Assembly (NCBI GenBank): GCA_903884065.1 | Contig: CAISDL010000071.1 | Span: 1 to 38,909 of the forward strand | Length of the DNA: 38,909 nt | Direction of reading: 5' to 3' | DNA from: an uncultured Actinomycetes bacterium | GTDB lineage: Bacteria; Actinomycetota; Actinomycetes; Mycobacteriales; Mycobacteriaceae | In this document: positions 25,252 through 34,098 of the stretch, piece after piece | How the letters are laid out: the number at the start of each line of letters is the position of its first letter | Position numbering within the stretch: position 1 is the stretch's first letter | Notes under the pieces: model-generated | Database searches by the model: none | Seen by the model: only the letters and a program-made list of their open reading frames with translations | What the model was told of the DNA's origin: nothing | Program-made: the position numbers and the translations under genes

Positions 25252-26419
25252 TCGCCGCCAGGAAGTCGAGGCGCCACAACGCCTCGAAGAACCGACGGGC
25301 GTCATCGCCGTCCTGCCCGGCCCGCTCGGCGATCTCGCGAATACTGCGCGAACCGTCGACGTAGCACATCAGCTCAGCCTGGTTGGGCGCCAGTGCCATT
25401 CGCCAACCGGGGCGGAACACGTCATTGACCTCGAACCCGCAGTTCTTCCGGAACACCGGCACGTAGCCGATCGCTTCGGGGCTTGAGAAGTCAACGACAT
25501 AGGTCTCTTTGGGCCGCTCTGGCTTGCAGGCGACGAAGAAATGACAGCCGTTGGTGGCCCGGAACCGATCCATGACCGACCATTGCTTGTCATCCGGCAA
25601 TGCGTTGACGGCGGCGTCGAACGGGTTGCCCGGATCGAAGAACTGGTGGGCGTAGTAGGGCGAATTCAACAGCCAGGTCTGGAAGACCAGTCCGGCCCCG
25701 TCGATCAGTTCCAGGCAGTCGTCCACGCTATAGGTGAGCTCTCGACCGATCAGGAAGGTGTCCACCAGTCCGGCGTCGTAATCCAGGTCGGGGGCGATCT
25801 TGAAGTAGCTCCGAATCGGATGGTCGGGACCCAGCTTCGCCACCGCCGCGCGCACCATCCGGACCGAATCCTCGTCCTGGCCCAGCCCGAGATCACGGAA
25901 CACCGACTGCAGCAACGTGACTCCGAACCGGCCGTATTTCGCGTACACCATGATGGCGACGGCTCCGTCAGGGCGCACACAGTCGGCGAGCGCCTTCATT
26001 CCCACCGACGGGTCGGCCATCACCATCAGCACGCCGGTGGACACCACCAGGTCGAATTGGCGCCCCAGCGTCGGCAATTCCTCGATCGGCAGCAGGTGTA
26101 ACTCGAGGTTGTCCAGACCGTACTTGTCCTTGAGGAACCGCTGGTGGTCCAGCGACGCCTGACTGATGTCGACTCCGACGACCTTGGCGTCGGGATTGGT
26201 GTAGGCGAACACCGCGGCCTGATTGGTGCCGCAGCCCGCGATCAGAATGTCCATCCCGGGGCGGTAGCCCCGGTCCGGCCACAGGATCGGATGCGCATGG
26301 GTTGGGTCGTACCACTGCCAGTTGGAGGTCAACCATGCCGGGATGTCCTCGATCGGGTCGGGGTACGTCCATTTCTCATACTGGCGATTAATGACGTCGC
26401 TCTTCGGATCATCGCTCAT
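25241..26419 (-). CDS. Class I SAM-dependent methyltransferase with winged-helix-like C-terminal domain
   Basis: A 392-residue protein. The N-terminal segment has INRQYEKWTYPDPIEDIPAW, seen before some actinobacterial methyltransferase domains. SAM motif I is DILIAGCGTNQAAVFAY (57-73), followed by VVGVDISQASLDHQ with an acidic residue for SAM ribose, and FDLVVSTGVLMVMADP. The remaining half contains a long substrate region (LTYSVDDCLELIDGAGLVFQTWLLNSPYY) and an end segment (AELMCYVDGSRSIREIAERAG, then ARRFFEALWRLDFLA) that resembles a PqqD-like winged helix, which in other proteins binds peptide precursors. The target is unknown: small molecule or peptide. The start ATG 26419 has GGAGG upstream. 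Confidence 0.82.
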   Translation of the reverse strand: MSDDPKSDVINRQYEKWTYPDPIEDIPAWLTSNWQWYDPTHAHPILWPDRGYRPGMDILIAGCGTNQAAVFAYTNPDAKVVGVDISQASLDHQRFLKDKYGLDNLELHLLPIEELPTLGRQFDLVVSTGVLMVMADPSVGMKALADCVRPDGAVAIMVYAKYGRFGVTLLQSVFRDLGLGQDEDSVRMVRAAVAKLGPDHPIRSYFKIAPDLDYDAGLVDTFLIGRELTYSVDDCLELIDGAGLVFQTWLLNSPYYAHQFFDPGNPFDAAVNALPDDKQWSVMDRFRATNGCHFFVACKPERPKETYVVDFSSPEAIGYVPVFRKNCGFEVNDVFRPGWRMALAPNQAELMCYVDGSRSIREIAERAGQDGDDARRFFEALWRLDFLAATFR

Positions 26420-26609
26420 GGGTTGCCCTCCGGTGTGGTGTCGTCGTCAGGTCACGAGCAATCGATGCGCGTCAGCGGAAGAAACCCCCAACAGCGGCCA
26501 CGACGGAAACCCGACACTGCCGCCGTGCCCCAACACACTCGAACCTGCGGACATCTTCTCATCACCCCTGCGAGTTGGGTCGAATTGCCGCTCGGGCTGA
26601 CCCGCCCGC

Positions 26610-27134
26610 TCAGCTCACCGACCACAACGCCAGTTGCCTGCCGGCTGGATCGCGCAGCACCACACCGGTGACCGCGGTACCGGGAACGACGTCGAAGGCC
26701 ACATGACCCTCGACCGATTGGCCCTGGGTCAACTGCGCCGAGGTGATCCCGGGGCGGACTGCGCCGACGGCCGGGGCGATTGTGGTGCCGTCGGCGGCGC
26801 GGGCGGCGAAATAGAATCCGTTGACGGCGATGGTCCCGGTGTTGGCGACAATCCTGACGTCCACCGCGTACATGGCCCCCCTGGCCGGAATGATCTGTGC
26901 GTCACCGGGAACGGCGCGCCAGTTACCGACGGTGTAGGAGGCGCTACCGATTGCGCTGTCGATATCGAGCGTTGCGCCGGACGGCGCCGACTGCGGGCGG
27001 GGTGCGGCAGGGGCGGCGCTCAGCGTGGTCGGGGCGGCGGAATCACCGGGCACGTCGACAGGAGGACTCGGGCGGGCGCAGGCGACGAGGCCCGCGCCGA
27101 CAGCGATGGCCGGAATCATCGCCCTGATCCTCAT
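26610..27134 (-). CDS. MPT63-like (DUF1942) lipoprotein
   Basis: A 174-residue exported lipoprotein. The signal peptide ends in the lipobox LVAC (Cys19), so the protein is probably lipid-anchored, followed by a Pro/Ala/Ser-rich spacer to about residue 53. The mature domain of about 120 residues (ASYTVGNWRAVPGD, YAVDVRIVANTGTIAVNGFYFAARAADGTTI, QLTQGQSVEGHVAFDVVPG, LALWSVS) has the Ig-like layout and motifs of the secreted antigen MPT63; that assignment is from memory. Unlike MPT63 itself this one carries a lipobox. It lies 22 bp behind the small four-cysteine protein gene and is probably in its operon. Role unknown; MPT63-type proteins are thought to act at the cell surface. Confidence 0.82.
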   Translation of the reverse strand: MRIRAMIPAIAVGAGLVACARPSPPVDVPGDSAAPTTLSAAPAAPRPQSAPSGATLDIDSAIGSASYTVGNWRAVPGDAQIIPARGAMYAVDVRIVANTGTIAVNGFYFAARAADGTTIAPAVGAVRPGITSAQLTQGQSVEGHVAFDVVPGTAVTGVVLRDPAGRQLALWSVS

Positions 27135-27156
27135 GCCGGCCGGCTTCCCACTGCCG

Positions 27157-27444
27157 CTAGGTGCAACTGTTGGATTCCACCCACTGGCCGTCCCACCCGA
27201 GGCAGCTGTAGATGTTCGGCGTCCAGTCGCCCGGTCCCCGGTCCGGTCGTCCCGGTGTCAGAATCTCGCCGACGACGTCGGTCAAGTCCGAGCAGGTACT
27301 GACGGAGGCGCGTTGGCCGACTTCGACGCAGGTGTCGGCTCCCGCCGCACCACTGGGCAGGACCGCCTGTCCGGCGATCGCGATACCGCCGGCTGCGACT
27401 CCCGCGGAACCGACCCGGAGCACGCTTCGCAGCGAACACTTCAT
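27157..27444 (-). CDS. Small exported four-cysteine protein (operon with MPT63-like gene)
   Basis: A 95-residue protein with a signal peptide (LRSVLRVGSAGVAAGGIAIAG..., cleavage near AAGA, residue 36) and a mature chain of about 59 residues with four Cys (39, 51, 81, 94) and a Trp-rich end (DWTPNIYSCLGWDGQWVESN). Two disulfides are likely. The start ATG 27444 has AAGGGG ten bases upstream; the open frame extends 70 codons further but that part is not signal-like. The downstream MPT63-like lipoprotein gene begins 22 bp after its stop. I recognise the general type from mycobacterial genomes but no function. Confidence 0.75.
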   Translation of the reverse strand: MKCSLRSVLRVGSAGVAAGGIAIAGQAVLPSGAAGADTCVEVGQRASVSTCSDLTDVVGEILTPGRPDRGPGDWTPNIYSCLGWDGQWVESNSCT

Positions 27445-27811
27445 TGCAACCCCTTCTTGACTGCCGATCATCGACGCAGCGTGTTCATTGTTTGCTGACG
27501 AAGGTACAAGATTTCGACGATCGACCAGCGTCGCGGCCAGTGCGATTTGCGCTCCACTCCCGGCCGGACAAGGCTCAGTGGATGAAGCCCAAATGGCTGG
27601 CGAAGCTGCAGAAATGGTGGCTGGACCGCAAGTACGGCCCGTCGTACCGGCCACCGAACGAACACGGCCACTAACCGGATCAGACGGTTTCCCGGCCGCC
27701 CTCGGACACTTCGAAGCGGGAGTTGACGGGCAGCGACAGGGTTAGGGACGATACAATTCCGCCGCAGTCCCACACGTCAAGCCCACATCTCAGTTCGAGC
27801 GGAGTAACCCC
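27445..27811. other. Region between exported-protein operon and DivIVA-like gene
   Basis: 367 bp with the leader of the minus-strand operon, the candidate 30-codon plus-strand gene at 27582-27674, and a TACAAT hexamer at 27752-27757 about 55 bp before the DivIVA-like gene. A TTGACG at 27723-27728 is 23 bp from TACAAT, too far for a standard promoter. AT content rises here relative to the flanks. Confidence 0.6.
27582..27674 (+). CDS. Candidate basic, Trp/Lys-rich microprotein (30 aa)
   Basis: A frame of 30 residues that starts MKPKWLAKLQKWWLDRKYG and ends with a Pro/His-rich tail (PPNEHGH). Twenty-six of 30 codons end in G or C, which fits real coding sequence here. The first half would form a positively charged amphipathic helix with three Trp, like membrane-active peptides. 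GGACAAGG about ten bases upstream may serve as a ribosome site. I do not recognise a family. It lies alone between two divergent transcription units. Its short length means chance cannot be excluded. Confidence 0.5.
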   Translation: MKPKWLAKLQKWWLDRKYGPSYRPPNEHGH

Positions 27812-28852
27812 ATGGCCGACGCCATACCAAGTTTCCACCGTGTGCGAAACGGGTATGACCCTCAACACGTTGACGAGTTCATCACTGAGAAGACCTACAT
27901 GCAGCAGAGCCTGGAGCAGGAGAATGAGTCCCTGCGCACCAAGGTGTCCGACTGGGAGCAGGTAGCTGCGGGCTGGGAGCAGGAAGCCGAAAGACTGCGC
28001 GCTCATTTGGCGGAATCCTCCGCGCAGGTCTCGACCCTTCGGAGCGAGACTGCCCAGTTGGCGATCACCTCGACTTCGCCGCAGGCGATGACTGACCGTA
28101 TGGCCAAGATGCTGCGCGTTGCAGTTGACGAAGTCTCGGAAATGCAGTTCGAGGCCCGGCTGGAAGCGGAGTCGTTAATCCTCAACGCGCAGGCCGAGGC
28201 CGAGGCGTCACAGTCGAAGATTCGTCAGCAACTCGCCGAGCTGGCGGCCCGCCAGCGCGCCATGGAGACCGAATATGCGGAGGTGATGAACCGGGCACGG
28301 GAAGATTCGGCCCGGATTGTCGCGCAAGCCGTGAGCGAGTCGGAACGCATGCGAGAGGTGGAGAGCCTCCGTCGCGAACAGGCCGAGACTGAACTCAACG
28401 CCGAACTGAACAGGTTGCGCCGCGAGACTGAGGCGAAGGTCGAAGAACAAGTACGCTCCACCAACCAGGATTGCGAATTCCGGATACTGGATGCCAAAGC
28501 TGAGGCGGAGCGCAGGGTGCGCGTCGCCAATGAGCAAATCGACCGTCGGCTCCAAGACGCTCGCCGCGCCTTGGAGGAGATCAGCGAGAAGCGGATCTCG
28601 GTGCTCGAACAGCTCTCGGAAATTCATGGCACCCTGCAGTCCATCCCAACCATCCTGGACAACGCCTATCGCGAGGCCAATGTGGTTCCGGAGTCGGGCA
28701 TCGCACTCACCAGCGTGGTCGAATACGAGTCCGAACAGCATCAGACCGGTGTGGATCAAGCCGTCGAGACCGAGGACGGCTATCACACTGAGGCGTCTCA
28801 CTCCTCCTACACCGTCGGGGCCCACTCCGACGAGGCCAGCGACCAGGACTGA
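27812..28852 (+). CDS. DivIVA-like coiled-coil protein
   Basis: A 346-residue protein with a DivIVA-type N-terminal element (FHRVRNGYDPQHVDEFI at residues 8-24) that in Wag31 binds curved membrane, then near-continuous coiled coil from about 28 to 285 (EQENESLRTKVSDWEQ, AEAEASQSKIRQQLAEL, ETEAKVEEQV), and an acidic, Ser/His-rich tail from about 290. It has no signal peptide and is probably cytosolic and membrane-associated, acting as a polar or septal scaffold. It is not Wag31 or SepIVA by sequence as I recall them. Third-position GC is visibly lower and codon choice differs from neighbours (many GAA, CGT, ATT-type codons), hinting at acquisition. Start ATG has GGAG upstream. Confidence 0.82.
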   Translation: MADAIPSFHRVRNGYDPQHVDEFITEKTYMQQSLEQENESLRTKVSDWEQVAAGWEQEAERLRAHLAESSAQVSTLRSETAQLAITSTSPQAMTDRMAKMLRVAVDEVSEMQFEARLEAESLILNAQAEAEASQSKIRQQLAELAARQRAMETEYAEVMNRAREDSARIVAQAVSESERMREVESLRREQAETELNAELNRLRRETEAKVEEQVRSTNQDCEFRILDAKAEAERRVRVANEQIDRRLQDARRALEEISEKRISVLEQLSEIHGTLQSIPTILDNAYREANVVPESGIALTSVVEYESEQHQTGVDQAVETEDGYHTEASHSSYTVGAHSDEASDQD

Positions 28853-28956
28853 GGCCAATCCACGGGCTCTATCAACACACCGTTGACAAGGGCACCCGTT
28901 GAATCACCCCGCCACGGTCGGGGCGAGTGATGCGGGAGGTCGGCTTCACCCTGCGA
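28853..28956. other. Convergent gap with imperfect hairpin
   Basis: 104 bp between the convergent DivIVA-like and ychF genes. ATCAC (28903-28907) and GTGAT (28927-28931) bracket a GC-rich inner pair with a 4-nt bulge; a terminator role is possible but weakly supported. Confidence 0.35.
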
Positions 28957-30060
28957 TCAGTGTTTGGACTGATTCCCGGATGAGGCTTGGAACCGGAACT
29001 CCACCACGTCACCGTCGGCCATCACGTAGTCCTTGCCCTCCATGCGGACCTTGCCGGCGGCCTTGGCCGCCGGCATCGACCCCGCGGCGGTCAGATCGTC
29101 GAAAGAGACCACCTCGGCTTTGATGAAGCCCTTCTCGAAGTCGGTGTGGATCACTCCGGCGGCCTTGGGAGCGGTGTCACCCTGATGGATCACCCAGGCG
29201 CGGGCCTCCTTGGGGCCGGCGGTGAGGTAGGTCTGCAGCCGCAAGGTGTGAAAGCCGGCGCGGGCCAACGCATCCAGTCCCCGCTCGTGCTGGCCGATGG
29301 ACTCCAGAAGTTCGGCGGCCGATTCGTCGTCGAGTTCCTGGAGCTCGGATTCGATCTTGGCGTCGAGGAACACCGCGTCGGCCGGGGCGACCAACGTCCG
29401 TAGTTCGGCCATTTTGGCCTCGTCGCCGAGTACCGACTCGTCGGCGTTGAACACGTAGAGAAACGGCTTGATGGTCAACAGGTTGAGTTCGCGCAGCAAC
29501 GCGATGTCGACCTTCGACCCGGCCGCAAAAAGGGTCGTGCCCTCGTCGAGCAACGTCTGCGCAGCTGCGGCTGCCTCGTGAACCGGCTTGCGGTCCTTGC
29601 TGTTTCGCGCTTCCTTCTCCAGCCGGGGCAGCGCCTTCTCGAGCGTCTGCAGGTCGGCCAGAATCAGCTCGGTCTCGATGACCTCGATGTCCGATCGCGG
29701 ATCGACCTTGCCGTCGACGTGGACGACGTCGTCGTCGGCGAAGACCCGCACCACCTGACAGATGGCGTCGCACTCGCGGATGTTGGCGAGGAACTTGTTG
29801 CCCAGCCCGGCACCTTCCGAGGCGCCTTTGACGATGCCGGCGATATCGACGAAGGTGACCGGCGCCGGCAGGATCCGCTCCGATCCGAACATCTCGGCCA
29901 GTCGGGCCAGCCGCGGATCCGGCAGCGGCACCACGCCCTCGTTGGGTTCGATGGTGGCGAACGGGTAGTTGGCCGCCAGCACGTTGTTGCGGGTCAGAGC
30001 GTTGAACAAGGTGGACTTGCCGACATTGGGCAGACCGACGATTCCGAGGCTGAGGCTCAC
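28957..30060 (-). CDS. ychF: Redox-regulated ATPase YchF (Obg-family)
   Basis: A 367-residue OBG-family P-loop protein that binds the ribosome and prefers ATP to GTP. G1 is GLPNVGKST (9-17), the switch region has [13 protein letters not shown]3 is [10 protein letters not shown], and the G4 position is NADE in place of NKxD, the hallmark of ATP preference in YchF. The C-terminal TGS domain ends [40 protein letters not shown]. It corresponds to M. tuberculosis Rv1112. Start: GTG with TAGACT nine bases upstream and no Shine-Dalgarno sequence, so the leader is at most a few bases. It is divergent from the DUF6542 gene across 102 bp. Confidence 0.96.
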   Translation of the reverse strand: MSLSLGIVGLPNVGKSTLFNALTRNNVLAANYPFATIEPNEGVVPLPDPRLARLAEMFGSERILPAPVTFVDIAGIVKGASEGAGLGNKFLANIRECDAICQVVRVFADDDVVHVDGKVDPRSDIEVIETELILADLQTLEKALPRLEKEARNSKDRKPVHEAAAAAQTLLDEGTTLFAAGSKVDIALLRELNLLTIKPFLYVFNADESVLGDEAKMAELRTLVAPADAVFLDAKIESELQELDDESAAELLESIGQHERGLDALARAGFHTLRLQTYLTAGPKEARAWVIHQGDTAPKAAGVIHTDFEKGFIKAEVVSFDDLTAAGSMPAAKAAGKVRMEGKDYVMADGDVVEFRFQASSGNQSKH

Positions 30061-30150
30061 GGGGTCACAAGTCTAGATAGGACCCGGGTGCAGCCCACGC
30101 CAGCAGGGCACGCCAGGTCGCACTGCCAGCCCAGACGCAGACCGAACCGG

Positions 30151-30156
30151 TACGGT
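30151..30156 (+). promoter_or_regulatory. -10 element of DUF6542 gene (leaderless)
   Basis: TACGGT lies 6 nt before the GTG at 30163, with no ribosome-binding sequence between. It supports this GTG over codons further upstream in the open frame. Confidence 0.6.
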
Positions 30157-30162
30157 CTAGGA

Positions 30163-31212
30163 GTGCCAGCTCAGCCAACAGCCGGGGCCAATCAGCGCTC
30201 CGCATTCCCCCAGTACAGGGGGGTTCCTTGGTGGGGTGCGGTACTGATCGCGGTCACCATGACACTGGCCGGCCTGGCCGTCGAAGCCGGCTCGGGCCAC
30301 CAGGAACTCGGAAGTGCGTTCGCCATCGGCTACGCGCTGGGTTGCGTGGCGGCCGTGCTGGCCGTGCGCCAATCGGGCATCTTCACCGCCGTCATCCAAC
30401 CGCCCCTGCTGTTGTTCGTGACGGTGCCGCTGGCCTATTACCTCTTCCACAATTCCGCGTTCAGCGGCGTGAAGGATGTGGCGATCACCTGCGGCTACCC
30501 GCTGATCGAGCGGTTCCCGCTGATGCTGTTCACCACCTCGGCGGCGCTGCTGACCGGGCTGGTCCGCTGGTACCTGGCGATGACCCATCCGGCCGGTGCA
30601 CGAGAGCCGGCCAAGGCCCGACCGCAGCGGGCCGGTCTGTTGACCGGGTGGTCAACCAAGCTGTCGTCGGCCTTCGCCGGCAACGGATCGGTGGACGAAC
30701 GGCCGGGCCAACGCGCGGCCCGGCCGCGGCACGTGGCCGACCGCCCCGCGGCCGGAAAGCGCGGACAGCCCGTGGGACGGACCCCGCAGCGGACAGCCCG
30801 ATCGCGCAGCCCCCGTCCGGTCGATGAGTTCGCACCGCCGCGGCCTGCCCGGAATTCCGCCCGCCGCCCGGCCGAGGCCCGGGCAGCCGAGGCCCGGCCC
30901 CGCGAGCCACGCCGGGGGGCCCCGCAGCCTCGCCGGGGGGCACCGCAGCCACGCCGTGATCCGCTCGAGCGCCCATACCGCGACCCGTACCCGCCCCGGC
31001 CGACCCGCGAGGGCCGGTATGACCCCTACGAAGCCGGCCGCGGCTACCAGGCGCCCCCGGCCTACCCGCCGTACGAGCCCGGTCCGCGACGTCGGCCGGC
31101 ACCCACCGGGTCGGGCGGTACGCATCATCCGGTCTCTCGCGTGCGCTACCGGGACGCCGGTCCGTCGGACCCCGACCGCCGCGGCGACTCGCCGAGTCGG
31201 CCGCGCTACTAG
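30163..31212 (+). CDS. DUF6542 membrane protein with basic, disordered tail (Rv1111c-like)
   Basis: A 349-residue protein with a short N-terminal tail, a conserved membrane domain (about 20-145) of four predicted helices including [37 protein letters not shown] and [16 protein letters not shown], and [23 protein letters not shown] before the tail. The last 200 residues are Arg/Pro/Ala-rich and disordered, ending in a Pro/Tyr-rich part, with a 7-residue tandem repeat (RRGAPQP). It matches Rv1111c by position and layout; function unknown. The tail is probably cytosolic and could bind nucleic acid or acidic partners. Start: GTG 30163, with TACGGT six bases upstream. The 3' end overlaps ispH by 4 bp. 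Confidence 0.88.
   Translation: MPAQPTAGANQRSAFPQYRGVPWWGAVLIAVTMTLAGLAVEAGSGHQELGSAFAIGYALGCVAAVLAVRQSGIFTAVIQPPLLLFVTVPLAYYLFHNSAFSGVKDVAITCGYPLIERFPLMLFTTSAALLTGLVRWYLAMTHPAGAREPAKARPQRAGLLTGWSTKLSSAFAGNGSVDERPGQRAARPRHVADRPAAGKRGQPVGRTPQRTARSRSPRPVDEFAPPRPARNSARRPAEARAAEARPREPRRGAPQPRRGAPQPRRDPLERPYRDPYPPRPTREGRYDPYEAGRGYQAPPAYPPYEPGPRRRPAPTGSGGTHHPVSRVRYRDAGPSDPDRRGDSPSRPRY
30910..30951 (+). repeat. 21-bp tandem repeat inside DUF6542 gene
   Basis: Two copies of a 21-bp unit (30910-30930 and 30931-30951) that differ at two positions encode RRGAPQP twice, in the disordered tail. Such a repeat may vary in copy number between strains. Confidence 0.7.
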
Positions 31213-32219
31213 GTCTTCGAGGACGACCGCGCCGGCCGGATCTCCCGGGGAAGTGCGAACACCAGGGTCTCGTTGGCCGTCGTCACCGTCTGCACCGTGC
31301 CGTAACCCGATTCGGCGAGCTTGTCCAGCACGCCACGGACCAGGATCTCCGGCACCGACGCTCCCGAGGTGACCCCTACGGTCGTCACACCGTCCAGCCA
31401 GGCCGGGTCGATGTCGTCGGCGTAGTCAACGAGGTGGGACGCCTCCGCCCCGGCGCCCAGCGCCACCTCGACCAGCCGAACCGAGTTCGACGAGTTACGG
31501 GACCCGACGACGATCACCAGATCGCACTCCGGCGCCATCGCCTTGACCGCACCCTGGCGGTTCTGGGTGGCATAGCAGATGTCGTCACTGGGCGGGTCCT
31601 GCAGTGTCGGGAATCGCTCGCGGAGCCGGGCCACGGTCTCCATCGTCTCGTCGACGCTGAGGGTGGTTTGCGACAGCCAGATCACCTTGGCGGGATCGCG
31701 CACCGTGACGGCGTCGACGGATTCGGGCCCATCCACCAGTTGGACGTGGTCGGGCGCCTCGCCGGCGGTGCCGACGACCTCTTCGTGCCCTTCGTGGCCG
31801 ATCAGCAGGATGTCATAGTCCTCGCGGGCGAAGCGCTTGGCCTCGTTGTGCACTTTGGTCACCAGCGGGCAGGTGGCGTCGATCACCTGCAGATTGCGGG
31901 CGGCAGCCACCTCATGCACGGTCGGGGCCACGCCATGGGCGGAGAAGACCACGATGGCTCCCTCGGGCACCTGGTCGGCCTCGGCGACGAACACCGCGCC
32001 GCGCTGAGCCAGCGTCTCGACGACGTGGCGGTTGTGCACAATCTCGTGGCGCACGTAAACCGGCGCCCCATGTTTCTCCAGGGCGCGCTCGACGGTCTCG
32101 ACGGCGCGGTCCACACCGGCGCAGTAGCCACGCGGTTCGGCGAGCAGCACCCGCTTGCCACCGCGGTGTGCGGCCGAACCGGTGGCGCCCGGTATCCCCA
32201 TGTTGACAGTTGGCGGCAT
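31209..32219 (-). CDS. ispH: 4-hydroxy-3-methylbut-2-enyl diphosphate reductase (IspH/LytB2)
   Basis: A 336-residue iron-sulfur enzyme for the last step of the MEP isoprenoid pathway, reducing HMBPP to IPP and DMAPP. The three cluster cysteines are in [23 protein letters not shown] and [40 protein letters not shown] and SRNSSNS are the other active-site motifs. The sequence is nearly collinear with M. tuberculosis LytB2 (Rv1110), including [10 protein letters not shown] at the start. I placed the start at ATG 32219 because the family start is there and TACGCT lies exactly 6 nt upstream, making the transcript leaderless. It is divergent from the lipid-droplet-associated gene over 56 bp. Confidence 0.96.
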   Translation of the reverse strand: MPPTVNMGIPGATGSAAHRGGKRVLLAEPRGYCAGVDRAVETVERALEKHGAPVYVRHEIVHNRHVVETLAQRGAVFVAEADQVPEGAIVVFSAHGVAPTVHEVAAARNLQVIDATCPLVTKVHNEAKRFAREDYDILLIGHEGHEEVVGTAGEAPDHVQLVDGPESVDAVTVRDPAKVIWLSQTTLSVDETMETVARLRERFPTLQDPPSDDICYATQNRQGAVKAMAPECDLVIVVGSRNSSNSVRLVEVALGAGAEASHLVDYADDIDPAWLDGVTTVGVTSGASVPEILVRGVLDKLAESGYGTVQTVTTANETLVFALPREIRPARSSSKT

Positions 32220-32224
32220 GGATT

Positions 32225-32269
32225 CAGCGTACGTTCTCCGCGGGTCGGGCCGGGCCAGACCGTACGCTG
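32225..32269. promoter_or_regulatory. Divergent mirror-image promoters of ispH and lipid-droplet gene
   Basis: CAGCGTACG (32225-32233) and its exact reverse complement (32261-32269) flank a 27-bp centre. Each half carries a TACGCT -10, 6 nt (ispH) and 7 nt (plus strand) before the respective ATG. Both genes are probably leaderless, with RNA polymerase sites sharing the centre. Confidence 0.65.
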
Positions 32270-32275
32270 GTCCCC

Positions 32276-32851
32276 ATGGCAACAGCACCGTACGGGATCC
32301 GCCTGCTGGTCGGCGTGGCCGTGACCGCCATGGAGGAGACCCGCAAGCTGCCGCAGACCATCGTGATGTACCCGATGACCGTCGCGAGCACCATCGCGCA
32401 GATGGTGATGAAGCTGCAGCAGGACCTGGCCGGCTTCGCCATCAAGGGCGACGCCGCCCTGGAGATGGTTTTCCCGCCCAAGGACGAGAAGCCGGACTGG
32501 GCGACCTTCGACGAGGATCAACCCGAGGCTGAGAAGCCGTCCGCAAACGGCGAACGTCAGACCGAGGGCCGCTTCGCGCTGTACTCGGTCACCGACGTCC
32601 CCGAAGGCGCCAAGACGGCGACCGCCCGCAAGAGCGCGAAGAAGGAAGCGCCGGATCCCACCGTCGCGGCCCCAGCGATCGCCGCCGAAGTCGACTACGA
32701 CGCACTGACGCTGGCCCAGTTGCGGGCTCGTATCCAGTCGCTGAGCGTGACCGACCTGAGGGCCCTGCTGGCCTACGAGGAATCCGCCAGGGCGCGCGCC
32801 CCGTTCCAGACGCTGCTGGCCAACAGGATCACCCGCGCGACCGCCAAGTGA
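32276..32851 (+). CDS. Lipid droplet-associated protein (Rv1109c-like)
   Basis: A 191-residue protein matching, by position and start ([21 protein letters not shown]), the mycobacterial Rv1109c family, which I recall being named lipid droplet-associated. The N-terminal third is amphipathic and hydrophobic ([39 protein letters not shown]), able to sit on a lipid monolayer. The middle is charged and low in complexity ([11 protein letters not shown]). The end ([43 protein letters not shown]) is a helical hairpin. It is not secreted. Its stop overlaps the xseA start by 4 bp. The start is ATG 32276, with TACGCT 7 nt upstream. Confidence 0.9.
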   Translation: MATAPYGIRLLVGVAVTAMEETRKLPQTIVMYPMTVASTIAQMVMKLQQDLAGFAIKGDAALEMVFPPKDEKPDWATFDEDQPEAEKPSANGERQTEGRFALYSVTDVPEGAKTATARKSAKKEAPDPTVAAPAIAAEVDYDALTLAQLRARIQSLSVTDLRALLAYEESARARAPFQTLLANRITRATAK

Positions 32852-34098
32852 CCAGCGAACCGGGGGCTTCCGCTGACAACCCGTTCCCGGTCCGCGCGGT
32901 GGCCATCCGGGTGGCCAGTTGGATCGACAAACTCGGCAGTGTCTGGGTGGAGGGTCAGCTGACCCAGATCTCCATGCGCCCCAACACCAGCACGGTCTTC
33001 ATGGTGCTGCGCGACCCGGCCGCGGACATGTCGATGAGCGTGACGTGCTCGCGGGATCTGGTGCTGCGCGCGCCGGTGAGACTCACCGAGGGCACCCAGG
33101 TGGTGGTCTGCGGTAAGCCGCAGTTCTACACCGGCCGTGGATCGTTCTCGTTGCGGCTCAGCGAGATTCGCGCTGTCGGCCTGGGTGAGTTGTTGGCCCG
33201 CATCGAGATGCTGCGCAAGGTCCTCGACGCTGAGGGGTTGTTCGACCCGCGACTCAAACGCCCGCTGCCGTTCCTGCCGCGTCTGGTCGGGTTGATCACC
33301 GGACGGGGCGGGGCCGCCGAGCACGATGTGGTCACGGTGGCCGCCGGGCGCTGGCCGGCGGTGCGATTCGAGATCCGCAACACGGCGGTGCAGGGTCCCA
33401 GCGCGGTGGCGCAGATCGTCGAGGCGTTGCGCGAACTCGACGCCGACCCGGAGGTCGACGTCATCGTGATCGCCCGGGGCGGGGGCAGTGTCGAGGACCT
33501 GCTGCCGTTCTCCGACGAGACGCTGTGCCGGGCGATAGCCGCCTGCCGCACGCCGGTGGTCAGCGCGGTCGGCCACGAGCCGGACAACCCGCTGTGCGAT
33601 CTGGTCGCCGACCTGCGCGCAGCGACCCCCACCGATGCGGCCAAGAAGGTGGTGCCCGACACCGCCGCCGAACTGGCCCTCGTCTCCGAACTGCGGCACC
33701 GCAGCGCCCGGGCGCTGCGCAACTGGGTGAGCCGCGAACAGCACGCCCTGACCCAACTGCGCAGCCGTCCATCGCTGGCCGACCCGCTGCGCCCCGTCGC
33801 TGACCGGACCGCCGAGGTGCGGCGTGCGCTGGCCGCCGCACGGCGCGACGTCATCCGACTGGTGGACGGCGAGGCCGACCGCGTGGGGCATCTCGCGGCA
33901 CGACTGGCCACCCTGGGCCCGGCCGCCACGTTGGCCCGCGGCTACGCGGTGGTGCAGACCGTGGCCGACCCCGGTACCGGGCCGGCCACCGTGCTGCGGT
34001 CGACGGCGGATGCCCCGGCGGGCACCGCGCTGCGGATCAGAGTTGCCGATGGCGCGATCGGCGCCGTCAGCACCGGGCGGGAGGATGGAGCCGCATGA
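32848..34098 (+). CDS. xseA: Exodeoxyribonuclease VII large subunit
   Basis: A 416-residue large subunit of exonuclease VII, which degrades single-stranded DNA and helps mismatch repair. The N-terminal OB-fold ([27 protein letters not shown]) binds DNA, and the catalytic core has the [22 protein letters not shown] and [26 protein letters not shown] motifs, followed by [28 protein letters not shown]. The C-terminal helical part and small domain ([18 protein letters not shown]) are present. Full length. It is coupled by GTGA to the upstream lipid-droplet gene and by ATGA to xseB. It corresponds to Rv1108c. Confidence 0.96.
   Translation: MTSEPGASADNPFPVRAVAIRVASWIDKLGSVWVEGQLTQISMRPNTSTVFMVLRDPAADMSMSVTCSRDLVLRAPVRLTEGTQVVVCGKPQFYTGRGSFSLRLSEIRAVGLGELLARIEMLRKVLDAEGLFDPRLKRPLPFLPRLVGLITGRGGAAEHDVVTVAAGRWPAVRFEIRNTAVQGPSAVAQIVEALRELDADPEVDVIVIARGGGSVEDLLPFSDETLCRAIAACRTPVVSAVGHEPDNPLCDLVADLRAATPTDAAKKVVPDTAAELALVSELRHRSARALRNWVSREQHALTQLRSRPSLADPLRPVADRTAEVRRALAAARRDVIRLVDGEADRVGHLAARLATLGPAATLARGYAVVQTVADPGTGPATVLRSTADAPAGTALRIRVADGAIGAVSTGREDGAA

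Noticed and set aside
27723..27757. TTGACG with TACAAT as a standard promoter of the DivIVA-like gene
   Set aside because: The spacing of 23 bp is too long for a normal -35/-10 pair; only the TACAAT is a plausible element.
28903..28931. Hairpin between DivIVA-like and ychF genes as a firm terminator
   Set aside because: The stem needs a 4-nt bulge and there is no U-tract; recorded only as a gap note.
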